From positions 1 to 57,682 of the forward strand of contig JAICQC010000001.1 of assembly GCA_025938055.1 (NCBI GenBank): DNA of 57,682 nucleotides, given 5' to 3'. A program made the translations under genes and the position numbers. Every line of letters starts with the position of its first letter. Positions within the stretch are counted from its first letter, which is position 1. The notes beneath the pieces are model-generated. The model was not told the origin of the DNA. It made no database searches and saw only the letters and a list, made by a program, of their open reading frames with translations. The stretch comes from Anaerolineales bacterium (lineage in GTDB: Bacteria; Chloroflexota; Anaerolineae; Anaerolineales; Villigracilaceae). Below, in pieces: positions 16,516-24,161 of this stretch.

Positions 16516-17067
16516 CTACTCCGTAAACAGCGGCAGGTGTCCGAGCGAAACAATGTGCATCCACTGGGCGCGGTCGCCTTCGGTGAAGATCGCCGCCTCC
16601 GCCACAACGGTTGCGCCTGCCTTATCGAGAACCATGCGCATGCCTTGTAACGTTGAGCCGGTGCTGATGACGTCATCCACGATGACGACCTTCCTGCCCT
16701 TCATTACTTCGACGTCTTTTTCATCCAGGATAAGAGTTTGCGGCTGACCCGTCGTAATGGACAGTGTCTCCGCTTGTAGAGCATCACCCATGTAAGGTTT
16801 ATAGGTTTTGCGCAATACCACGTAGGGCTTTTTAGTTTCCACGGAAAGAGCGTAGGCGAGCGGGATGGATTTTGCCTCCGCGGTGACTAGCAGGTCATAC
16901 TCCGTGTCTTGGAGCTTCTCAGCCAGCGCCTTCGCAGAAACCTGTACCAGTTCGGTATCCCCCAGAATATTGAGGATGGCGATCTTCAAGCCTGGCTTGA
17001 TCTCAAAAAGACGCAGATCGCGCTTCAAACCGGCGATTTCAACTGCATAAGTTTCGTGTGGAGACAT
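16516..17067 (-). CDS. Phosphoribosyltransferase (adenine phosphoribosyltransferase-like)
   Basis: This 183-residue protein has the PRPP-binding loop VVIVDDVISTGST at about 127-139 and a type I PRTase fold. Residues 60-95 (VTAEAKSIPLAYALS, YVVLRKTYKPYMG) match the Apt/Xpt-like group. It would make a nucleotide from a purine base and PRPP, but the base is uncertain. I chose ATG 17067 with AGGAG eight nt upstream; the GTG at 17076 would include only three more residues and lies too close to that site. The gene stands alone and converges on the GIY-YIG gene. Confidence 0.87.
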   Translation of the reverse strand: MSPHETYAVEIAGLKRDLRLFEIKPGLKIAILNILGDTELVQVSAKALAEKLQDTEYDLLVTAEAKSIPLAYALSVETKKPYVVLRKTYKPYMGDALQAETLSITTGQPQTLILDEKDVEVMKGRKVVIVDDVISTGSTLQGMRMVLDKAGATVVAEAAIFTEGDRAQWMHIVSLGHLPLFTE

Positions 17068-17192
17068 AATGCCCACTCCTCGGCTTGACAGTTTTGTTGG
17101 AAAATTCCCGGACGTAGTTTATCACAATTCAATTTATAATGTTTACGCTGGCTCACCGAATACAAAAAACTGAACACTGGCAACACCAACCA

Positions 17193-17402
17193 ATGCTACC
17201 TGACCTGCGCCTCAACGACCATCTCCGCCTCCGAAAACAACACCCGTGCGGCTCCTATGAATGGACCGTCATACGGCTCGGCGCGGATATCGGGCTCGAG
17301 TGCAAAGGCTGCGGACGGCGCATCCTGCTGACGCGGCGCGAGCTTGCCAAGCGACTCAAAGCCAACCTTACCGAGCACAAAGATGAACCCTCAGACTCCT
17401 AG
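17193..17402 (+). CDS. DUF951 domain protein
   Basis: This 69-residue protein has the DUF951 pattern: HPCGSYEWTVIRLGADIGL, then ECKGCGRRILLTRRELAKRL, with three conserved cysteines that may bind a metal. Function is unknown. The frame opens at 17139, but a TATAAT at 17135-17140 overlaps that ATG; the start at 17193 (MLPDLRLND) gives the family's usual length. The end overlaps the next gene by 20 nt. Confidence 0.85.
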   Translation: MLPDLRLNDHLRLRKQHPCGSYEWTVIRLGADIGLECKGCGRRILLTRRELAKRLKANLTEHKDEPSDS

Positions 17403-18522
17403 AAAAACCCACATCGTTTTTTACTTCTCCGATACAGGCGGCGGGCATCGCTCCGCAGCCGAAGCCATCATTGAAGCGATCCAGCTCGAATACAAGGATA
17501 AAGTGACCACCGAGATGGTGGATTTCTTCAAGAGTTACGCCCCACGTCCTTTTAACCGCGCTGCCGATATGTACCCGTATATGGTCAAAGCGCCGCACTT
17601 GTGGGGCGCCAGCTTCCACGCCACCGACGGGCGGGCGCGCGCCCGTGCCATAACCACCACCATGTGGCCCATCGCACGCCAGGCGGCGCGCTCACTCGTC
17701 CAGAAGCATCCGGCAGATCTAATCGTCACCGTCCACCCGTTTGCAAATTCATTTGCTCTGCGCGCCCTCGGCAAGAATCGCCCGACGTTTATCAACGTGG
17801 TGACGGATATGGTGACGACCCATGCCCTCTGGTATGACAACCGCGCCGACCTCATTCTGGTTCCAACAGAAACGGCTCGCATGCGCGCAATCAAATACAA
17901 TATGCCTCCTGAAAAAGTTCAAGTAGTTGGGCTACCGGTAGCAGACCGCTATTGTCAACCGATGGGGAACAAAGCGACACTGCGAGAAAAACTGGGGTGG
18001 CCCCTATACAAGCCGATTGTGCTGCTGGTCGGAGGCGGCGAAGGAATGGGTCCGCTCGCGAAGACCGCGCAGGCGATCGATACCTCGGGCCTGGATGTGG
18101 GGCTGATCATCGTCTGCGGGCGGAACCAGCGCCTGAAAGCGACTCTCGAATCGTGCCAGTGGGAGAACCCGACCTTGATCTATGGCTTCACCCGCGACAT
18201 GCCAGATTTCATGCGCGCTTCCGATTTCATCGTCACCAAGGCGGGTCCCGGCACGATTGCCGAAGCGCTTAACGCAGAGTTACCGATCATCCTGTATTCG
18301 AAGTTACCGGGTCAGGAAGATGGGAATGTCACATTCGTGGAGGAGGAAGGCGCAGGGGTCTGGGCACCTAATCCGCAGGATGTAGTACGCACCCTCACCC
18401 GCTGGATCTCACGTCCAGCCGAGCGGCAAAAGGTGATCGAAAACTGCCGGCGCGCGGGCAAGCCCGAAGCGGCTCGGACGATCGCTCATTTGATCGGGGA
18501 GAAGCTGGGATTGGAAGCCTAG
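17383..18522 (+). CDS. MGDG-synthase-family glycosyltransferase
   Basis: This 379-residue protein has the N-terminal MGDG_synth motif SDTGGGHRSAAEAI (about 16-29) and a C-terminal GT28-type donor domain with GFTRDMPDFMRASDFIV and TKAGPGTIAEAL. Relatives transfer galactose or glucose to diacylglycerol, or GlcNAc in MurG. A role in membrane glycolipid synthesis at the inner leaflet is inferred. The start at 17383 overlaps the DUF951 gene and is followed at once by the conserved region; upstream starts extend backwards without conserved features. Confidence 0.88.
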   Translation: MNPQTPRKTHIVFYFSDTGGGHRSAAEAIIEAIQLEYKDKVTTEMVDFFKSYAPRPFNRAADMYPYMVKAPHLWGASFHATDGRARARAITTTMWPIARQAARSLVQKHPADLIVTVHPFANSFALRALGKNRPTFINVVTDMVTTHALWYDNRADLILVPTETARMRAIKYNMPPEKVQVVGLPVADRYCQPMGNKATLREKLGWPLYKPIVLLVGGGEGMGPLAKTAQAIDTSGLDVGLIIVCGRNQRLKATLESCQWENPTLIYGFTRDMPDFMRASDFIVTKAGPGTIAEALNAELPIILYSKLPGQEDGNVTFVEEEGAGVWAPNPQDVVRTLTRWISRPAERQKVIENCRRAGKPEAARTIAHLIGEKLGLEA

Positions 18523-18583
18523 ACAAGCATACACGTATACCAGCGATAGATGTTTACCTGTGTACGTGTCTACTTTCGTACCT
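18523..18583. repeat. TACACGTATAC-type intergenic inverted repeat
   Basis: TAGACAAGCATACACGTATACC faces GTTTACCTGTGTACGTGTCTA in imperfect inverted orientation between two convergent genes. The sequence resembles the repeats at 16395-16512. It might also act as a terminator for both genes, but no T-run is seen. Confidence 0.5.
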
Positions 18584-19385
18584 GCGTATTGAACACAGCC
18601 TGAACCGGGTGAGGAATCTCGATCCCCTGCTCGTTGAACGCAGATTTTACTTTTAACAACACATCATGTTTTGCGTGGAGGGGATCATTTTGTGTTGTAT
18701 CGATCCAAAAGTTGACGTTCAATTCCAGGGCAGCATCCGTCAGGGTGTTGAACACAATGACCGGCTCTGTTTCTTGCACCACGCCCGGAATACTGTAGAT
18801 GGCATCCAGTATGATCTGCCGGACCGTCTGTGGTTCGGCGACGTGAGACAGGTTGACACTAAAGTCCACGCGCCGCTGGTTGGCGCGTGAATAGTTGATG
18901 ATCGGGTTCGCCAACACCTCGGCATTCGGCAGGATGATGATACGACCATCCAGCGCCCGCATCTCGGTGGAGCGCAGGTCGATTGCCAGGATGGTGCCGT
19001 CGAAGCCCTTTACACCGATCGTCTCGCCCACGTGGAAAGGCTGCTGGAGCAGCAGGATCACCCCGGAGGCAAAGTTCTTCATCACATCCTGCAGGGCAAA
19101 GCCAACCGTAAAACCGATGATCCCCAGGCCTGCCAGGAACGCAGTCACATCGAAGAACCGCTGCAGAGCAGTGATCATTCCAATGATGAGCACCGTCCAC
19201 AGCGTTAATTGTTCAAGAAGGTGGGTCACGCCTGCGGGCGCCTTGCGCTGATGAAGCACACGGTGGATAACCTTGCTCAGGAACCGGGCAAGATAAAGAC
19301 TGATAAGAAAGATCGCCAGCCCCAGCAGTAAATTAGGCACGCCGACGATGAAGGCTTCAACGATTACATTCCAGTAATTTTCCAT
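18570..19385 (-). CDS. Small-conductance mechanosensitive channel (MscS family)
   Basis: This 271-residue protein has three hydrophobic helices (about 10-35, 60-80, 85-115). The last is pore-lining with GLGIIGFTVGFALQDVMKNFASG, then a beta domain (about 118-180: PFHVGETIGV, RSTEMRALDGRIIILPNAEV) and an alpha/beta C-terminal domain. MscS channels release solutes on hypo-osmotic shock. ATG 19385 has AGGAG/GAGG upstream. The gene stands alone, divergent from tsaE. Confidence 0.92.
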   Translation of the reverse strand: MENYWNVIVEAFIVGVPNLLLGLAIFLISLYLARFLSKVIHRVLHQRKAPAGVTHLLEQLTLWTVLIIGMITALQRFFDVTAFLAGLGIIGFTVGFALQDVMKNFASGVILLLQQPFHVGETIGVKGFDGTILAIDLRSTEMRALDGRIIILPNAEVLANPIINYSRANQRRVDFSVNLSHVAEPQTVRQIILDAIYSIPGVVQETEPVIVFNTLTDAALELNVNFWIDTTQNDPLHAKHDVLLKVKSAFNEQGIEIPHPVQAVFNTQVRK

Positions 19386-19450
19386 ATCCTCTACTCCTGC
19401 ATAAGCTCCTGCGTATCTTAACCGAAAGCCAACCAGGCGTCTACTTCGGT

Positions 19451-19490
19451 TTGGAGCAGAATTCGTCTGCCTGATATAATCCCTGCGATG
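19451..19490 (+). promoter_or_regulatory. Predicted promoter of tsaE giving a leaderless mRNA
   Basis: TTGGAG (19451-19456), 18-nt spacer, TATAAT (19475-19480), then seven nt and the ATG at 19488. No Shine-Dalgarno sequence exists before the start. Confidence 0.6.
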
Positions 19491-19985
19491 TCAGTCCTGG
19501 ATGTGCATACGTTGGATTTTCTCAGCCGCAGTTCCGAGCAGACGCGCCGCCTGGGTATGCGTCTGGGCAGCGCGTTGCAAAGTGGGGATGTGATCTGCCT
19601 GCAGGGTGACCTCGGCGCCGGCAAGACAACCTTCGTGCAGGGCATCGCCCTCGGATGGGGCTCACAGGACGCGGTCTCCAGCCCAACGTTTATCATCGTC
19701 AATCTCTATCGCCGCGGGGATGACGCCCGCCTATTTCACATGGATGCCTATCGCCTCGACTCCACGCCCGAGGCGGAAGAACTGGACCTCGACTCAATGC
19801 TGACGCAGGGACCCCTGATCATTGAGTGGCCCGAGCGAGTGCAGGGACTCATTCCTGACGAGCATTTGTGGATCGAGTTGTCACACGTCACGGAAGAAGA
19901 ACGCGGGATGAAATTTCAGGCAAACGGCAAACGCTATGAGGAACTGCTGGAGGTAATCCGTGGTGCGGCGCAGGGAGGCAGTTGA
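19488..19985 (+). CDS. tsaE: tRNA threonylcarbamoyladenosine biosynthesis protein TsaE
   Basis: This 165-residue ATPase has the P-loop GDLGAGKTT (about 40-48), SSPTFIIVNLYR and HMDAYRLDS, then LIIEWPERV, all TsaE landmarks. TsaE acts with TsaB and TsaD in making the t6A37 modification of tRNAs that read ANN codons. It is first in a tight operon with tsaB, rimI and a uracil-DNA glycosylase gene. The TsaD gene is not in the window. Confidence 0.95.
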   Translation: MSVLDVHTLDFLSRSSEQTRRLGMRLGSALQSGDVICLQGDLGAGKTTFVQGIALGWGSQDAVSSPTFIIVNLYRRGDDARLFHMDAYRLDSTPEAEELDLDSMLTQGPLIIEWPERVQGLIPDEHLWIELSHVTEEERGMKFQANGKRYEELLEVIRGAAQGGS

Positions 19986-20650
19986 TGCTGCTGGCTGTGG
20001 ATACCTCCACTGCGCAGGTGGGTGTTGCAGTCTATGATGGCTCGCAGGTAGTTGGTGAGTATGCCTGGCGCAGCAGTCAGCGACATACCGTGGAACTGGC
20101 TCCGGCGATCGTTGAGCTGTTGTCGCGCTGTGGTTTGACAATGGAGGATATGAAGGCACTGGGCGTGGCGCTGGGACCGGGCTCGTTTACAAGCCTGCGC
20201 GTGGGCTTATCGCTTGTGAAGGGACTGGCACTGGCACGTGCTATACCTTTAATCGGCATTCCCACGCTGGATATCCTCGCTGCAGTTCAGCCTTCGTCCC
20301 GGCTTCCGTTATTGGTTGCTATCCAGGCGGGGCGCGGCAGGTTCGCCATCGGCTGGTATAAAAGCTCGAAGAACGGCTGGCAGGCTAAGGGTAGCGCGCG
20401 CGTCGTCACGGTTGATGGACTGCTCGATGAAGCGAGCAAGCCCGCGATCGTGTGCGGTGAATTCACAGCCGCAGACCGTCAGAAGCTGGCGGAGAAAGCC
20501 GACGTGCACCTGGCGTCACCTGCGCAGTCGGTGCGGCGTCCGGCAGTCCTCGCAGAACTGGCGTGGACGCGCTGGCAGGCAGGCGATGTGGATGATGAAG
20601 CCACGCTTGCATCGATCTATTTGCATGTGGCGGAGCCGATTCCCGCATGA
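19985..20650 (+). CDS. tsaB: TsaB, t6A biosynthesis dimerisation protein
   Basis: This 221-residue protein has the ASKHA-type N-terminus LLAVDTSTAQVGVAV and the TsaB motif GPGSFTSLRVGLSLVKGLAL. It pairs with TsaD in tRNA t6A synthesis. The ATG at 19985 shares one base with the tsaE stop (TGATG); a TTG three nt earlier is less likely. Its stop overlaps the rimI start as ATGA. Confidence 0.93.
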   Translation: MLLAVDTSTAQVGVAVYDGSQVVGEYAWRSSQRHTVELAPAIVELLSRCGLTMEDMKALGVALGPGSFTSLRVGLSLVKGLALARAIPLIGIPTLDILAAVQPSSRLPLLVAIQAGRGRFAIGWYKSSKNGWQAKGSARVVTVDGLLDEASKPAIVCGEFTAADRQKLAEKADVHLASPAQSVRRPAVLAELAWTRWQAGDVDDEATLASIYLHVAEPIPA

Positions 20651-21150
20651 AGTTGATCATTCGCAAAATGACAGTGGAGGATGTGCCTGCCGTCGTGGAT
20701 CTGGATCAAAAGTCGTTCAGCCTGCCATGGCCCGAACGGTCGTTCCGCTTCGAGTTGACCGATAACCCCGCCTCGCGCTGTTGGGTCGCGGATCTGGACG
20801 GAAAAGTCGTCGGGATGATCGTAGCCTGGTTGATCGTGGATGAAGCTCATATTGCTACTGTAGCAACCGACCCGGACTATCGCAGGCAGGGAATTGGCAA
20901 ACGACTGCTCTCTCACGCCCTGATAAATCTTATCCAGGAAGGCGCGCGCAGTTCCTTTTTAGAGGTGCGTGCAAGCAATATCCCCGCGCAGGAAATGTAC
21001 CGCAAGTTTGGGTATGAACAAACGGGGCGCAGGCCGCGTTATTACAGAGATAACGATGAAGACGCCATCCTGATGAATTTAGCCTCGTTAATTGTGGAGC
21101 GTCTTCAGGTTGGCGATGTGCGCGCAGCTTCAGATAAGGAGCTAAAATGA
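20647..21150 (+). CDS. rimI: Ribosomal protein S18 alanine N-acetyltransferase
   Basis: This 167-residue GNAT protein has the acetyl-CoA loop RRQGIGKRLL (about 79-88), the N-terminal SFSLPWPERSF of RimI, the catalytic glutamate in FLEVRASN, and YRKFGYEQTGRRPRYY. It sits directly after tsaB with an ATGA overlap, as in many bacteria, which supports RimI over a generic GNAT protein. The C-terminal 25 residues are an unusual extension. Confidence 0.9.
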   Translation: MKLIIRKMTVEDVPAVVDLDQKSFSLPWPERSFRFELTDNPASRCWVADLDGKVVGMIVAWLIVDEAHIATVATDPDYRRQGIGKRLLSHALINLIQEGARSSFLEVRASNIPAQEMYRKFGYEQTGRRPRYYRDNDEDAILMNLASLIVERLQVGDVRAASDKELK

Positions 21151-21773
21151 GCGATGAGCAGGAACTGGAGAAACTGGCAAAACAGATCATGGTCTGCACC
21201 CGCTGTGAACTGCATCGCTCGCGCAAAAACGCGGTGCCGGGGGAAGGTCCCACGCATGCGGAGATCATGTTCATTGGGGAGGGACCGGGCGCCCGCGAGA
21301 ATGAGCAGGGACGCCCATTTGTGGGCGCGTCCGGAAAGTTCCTGGACCAGCTGCTTGAACAGGCGAGCGTAACGCGTGCCGACGTCTGGATCACGAACGT
21401 CGTCAAGTGCCGCCCGCCGGGGAACCGCGACCCGCTGCCGGATGAAGTCGAAACCTGCACCAGCAATTATCTTCAGCACCAGATTAGAATCGTCGATCCC
21501 AGTATCATCGTTACGCTGGGACGCTTTTCGATGAGTCTGTTTTTCAAGGGCGCGAAGATCACGCAGATTCACGGACAGATGCGCAAGGTGGAGGATCATT
21601 TTGTAATTCCCATGTACCACCCGGCTGCGGCGCTGCATCGTTTATCACTCAAGAGTGAGATCATGGCAGATTTCGCCAAATTGCCTCAATTGCTCGAAGA
21701 GGCACGCACTGAACTGGGCAAGCCCTCCTCCAAACAAAAGGCACCGAAAAAGAAGCCCAATCGCAGTGCATGA
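21147..21773 (+). CDS. Type-4 (Fe-S) uracil-DNA glycosylase
   Basis: This 208-residue protein has the family-4 UDG motif GEGPGARENEQGRPFVG (44-60), four cysteines (17, 20, 88, 104) arranged as 4Fe-4S ligands, and the C-terminal MYHPAAALH loop. It removes uracil from DNA. The lysine-rich tail (last 20 residues) may help DNA binding. The ATGA overlap with rimI places it in the tsa operon. Type-4 enzymes are common in thermophiles and in many anaerobic lineages. Confidence 0.93.
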   Translation: MSDEQELEKLAKQIMVCTRCELHRSRKNAVPGEGPTHAEIMFIGEGPGARENEQGRPFVGASGKFLDQLLEQASVTRADVWITNVVKCRPPGNRDPLPDEVETCTSNYLQHQIRIVDPSIIVTLGRFSMSLFFKGAKITQIHGQMRKVEDHFVIPMYHPAAALHRLSLKSEIMADFAKLPQLLEEARTELGKPSSKQKAPKKKPNRSA

Positions 21774-21828
21774 ATTTTTACCAGCCTCCATCTCATCAGA
21801 AAGCAGGAGGCGGGTCACAAGGAAAAGA

Positions 21829-23151
21829 ATGTCCATCAAAGAAACTCTCATCAAGAATCTTAAAGACAAGGATGCCCATGTGGGGATTTTGGGACTCGGA
21901 TATGTGGGGTTGCCGCTGGCGGTCGTCTTCGCGCAAGCCGGGTTCCATGTGACGGGCATCGACCCGGACACGCGAAAAGTGGATTCCCTTAATAAAGGCG
22001 TTTCTTACATCCCCGACGTGAAGACCGACGATCTCAAGAAACTTATCCAATCGGGACACCTTACCGCCACAACTGATTTCTCTGTGCTCAAGGATGTGGA
22101 TGCGGTCAGCATCTGTGTGCCCACGCCGCTGCGCAAGACTGGCGACCCTGACATGTCATTCATTCTATCCGCCACCGATGAACTGGCGAAATACATGCAC
22201 GAGGGCATGGTCATCGTGCTTGAGTCTACCACCTACCCCGGCACGACACGCGAAGTGCTTTTGCCGAAGCTCGGCACGGAGCGCGGGCTGACGATCGGCG
22301 AAGACTGGTTCCTGGCGTTCTCGCCGGAGCGGGTGGACCCGGGCCGCCAGGACTTCACGACCATCAACACGCCGAAGGTCATGGGCGGGATGACAGAGGC
22401 GTGCAATGAAGTCGCCGCGATCTGGTACGAGGGCGCCATCCAGACGGTGCATCGTGTCAGCTCGGCAGAGGCAGCGGAGATGGCAAAACTGCTCGAGAAC
22501 ACCTTCCGCATGATCAATATCGGTCTGGTCAATGAACTGGCGATCATGTGTGAGCGCCTGGGCGTGGACATCTGGGAAGTGATCGACGCAGCAGCGACCA
22601 AGCCGTTCGGGTTCATGAAGTTCACGCCGGGTCCGGGGCTGGGCGGGCACTGCATCCCCATTGACCCGCTGTACCTTTCGTGGAAGATGAAATCGGTGCA
22701 CTACAATGCCCGTTTCATCGAGCTTGCCTCGGAGATCAATACGAACATGCCGCGCTACGTGGTCAGCCGTGTGATGGAAGCATTGAATGATCGCAGCCAA
22801 GCGCTCAAAGGCTCGAAGATCCTCGTGCTCGGCGCGGCGTACAAGCCAGACATCGATGATGTGCGCGAATCGCCGGCGCTGGATGTCATCGGCCTGCTCA
22901 GGCAGAAGGGCGCCCTGGTGGATTATCATGACCCGTATATCCCGTACATCGAGCATGAAACGGATGGCTGGCAGATGTACAGCGTGCAGGATGTGATGAA
23001 AGCGGTCAAAGATGCGGACGCCGTGGTGATCATCACCAACCATAAGGTCTATGATTACAGTGCAATCGTCAGGACTGCCTCCTTCGTCTTCGACAGCCGC
23101 AACGCAACACGGAACGTTAATCAGGGGTTGGAAAAAGTGGTACGACTATAG
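21829..23151 (+). CDS. UDP-N-acetyl-hexosamine/UDP-sugar 6-dehydrogenase (WbpA/WecC type)
   Basis: This 440-residue protein has the NAD motif GLGYVGLPLA (22-31), ESTTYPGTT, and the catalytic-cysteine motif GPGLGGHCIPIDPLYL (Cys275), followed by the C-terminal domain with GAAYKPDIDDVRESP. The WHxA-type sequence after the active site is more like WbpA/TviB (UDP-GlcNAc 6-dehydrogenase) than UDP-glucose dehydrogenase. It would supply a UDP-uronic acid for the polysaccharide. ATG 21829 has AAGGAAAAGA just upstream; the frame extends further back without conserved residues. It opens the glycan cluster, 55 nt after the glycosylase gene. Confidence 0.88.
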   Translation: MSIKETLIKNLKDKDAHVGILGLGYVGLPLAVVFAQAGFHVTGIDPDTRKVDSLNKGVSYIPDVKTDDLKKLIQSGHLTATTDFSVLKDVDAVSICVPTPLRKTGDPDMSFILSATDELAKYMHEGMVIVLESTTYPGTTREVLLPKLGTERGLTIGEDWFLAFSPERVDPGRQDFTTINTPKVMGGMTEACNEVAAIWYEGAIQTVHRVSSAEAAEMAKLLENTFRMINIGLVNELAIMCERLGVDIWEVIDAAATKPFGFMKFTPGPGLGGHCIPIDPLYLSWKMKSVHYNARFIELASEINTNMPRYVVSRVMEALNDRSQALKGSKILVLGAAYKPDIDDVRESPALDVIGLLRQKGALVDYHDPYIPYIEHETDGWQMYSVQDVMKAVKDADAVVIITNHKVYDYSAIVRTASFVFDSRNATRNVNQGLEKVVRL

Positions 23152-23175
23152 CAATTATCTTGAACAGGAGCACAC

Positions 23176-24147
23176 ATGGCACATTATCTCGTTACGGGCG
23201 CGGCAGGCTTTATCGGAGCACGGACCTCCGAGCTGCTCATCAGGGATGGGCATACCGTGACCGGCATCGATAACCTGAACAATGCCTATGATCCGCGCAT
23301 CAAGGAGTATCGCCTGAAGCGGTTGCAGGCAATGCCGGGCTTCAGCTTCCATAAGCTGGATATTTCACAGAAATCGGTCATCGATCATTTCCGGGAGCAG
23401 CGCTTCGAGGGCCTCATCAACCTGGCAGCGCGCGCCGGGGTGCGTGCCAGCGTCAAGGATCCGTGGGTGTATGTGGAAAGCAATATGATCGGGACCCTGA
23501 ACATGCTGGAAGTGTGCCGGGCAACCGGGACGAAGAAGTTCATCGTCGCCTCCACATCGAGCATCTATGGCGAAGATCCTCCCTACCCGACGCCCGAGTC
23601 CGCCTCGAGCAGCGAGCCGCTTCAGCCGTACGCCGCCAGCAAGAAGGGCGCGGAGGCAATGTGCCATGCCTACCATCACCTGTATGATATCGACATCAGC
23701 GTCGTGCGTTACTTCACCGTCTACGGTCCGGCGGGCAGACCCGATCTCTCGATCTTCCGCTTCGTGCAGTGGATCAGCGAAGGGCTGCCCGTCCGCGTCA
23801 ACGGGGATGGCGAGCAGTCGCGCGGTTTCACCTATATCGACGATATCGCCCGCGGCACCATTCTGGCGCTGAAGCCGGTCGGGCACGAGGTCATCAACCT
23901 GGGCGGGCACGAAGTGATCACCATCAACAACCTGATCAAGTTGATCGAAGACGTAGTCGGCAAGAAAGCCATCGTCGAATACGGTCCGCCTGACCTGGCG
24001 GATATGCGCTCGAACTGGGCAGATGTGTCCAAGGCGGGCGAACTGCTCGGCTGGGAGCCGCAGTTCAACCTGCGCTCGGGGATCGAGAAACTGGTGGAAT
24101 GGTATAACGCCGAACGTGAGCTGGCAAGCCAGATCCTGACGCCCTGA
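23176..24147 (+). CDS. NAD-dependent nucleotide-sugar epimerase (UDP-glucuronate 4-epimerase-like)
   Basis: This 323-residue extended SDR protein has TGAAGFIG (7-14), NLAARAGVRASVKDP, the catalytic STSSIYG and YAASKKG (Tyr/Lys), and VRYFTVYGPAGRPD. That pattern is typical of uronate 4-epimerases (such as WbpP or the GAE group). It follows the UDP-sugar dehydrogenase by 24 nt, so it likely epimerises the resulting UDP-hexuronic acid. The ATG has AACAGGAGC about 8 nt upstream. Confidence 0.88.
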   Translation: MAHYLVTGAAGFIGARTSELLIRDGHTVTGIDNLNNAYDPRIKEYRLKRLQAMPGFSFHKLDISQKSVIDHFREQRFEGLINLAARAGVRASVKDPWVYVESNMIGTLNMLEVCRATGTKKFIVASTSSIYGEDPPYPTPESASSSEPLQPYAASKKGAEAMCHAYHHLYDIDISVVRYFTVYGPAGRPDLSIFRFVQWISEGLPVRVNGDGEQSRGFTYIDDIARGTILALKPVGHEVINLGGHEVITINNLIKLIEDVVGKKAIVEYGPPDLADMRSNWADVSKAGELLGWEPQFNLRSGIEKLVEWYNAERELASQILTP

Positions 24148-24161
24148 GCAAGGCAGATGTA

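Noticed and set aside
22165..23043. A 292-residue minus-strand frame
   Set aside because: Antisense to the UDP-sugar dehydrogenase, His/Arg-rich and without any family signature.
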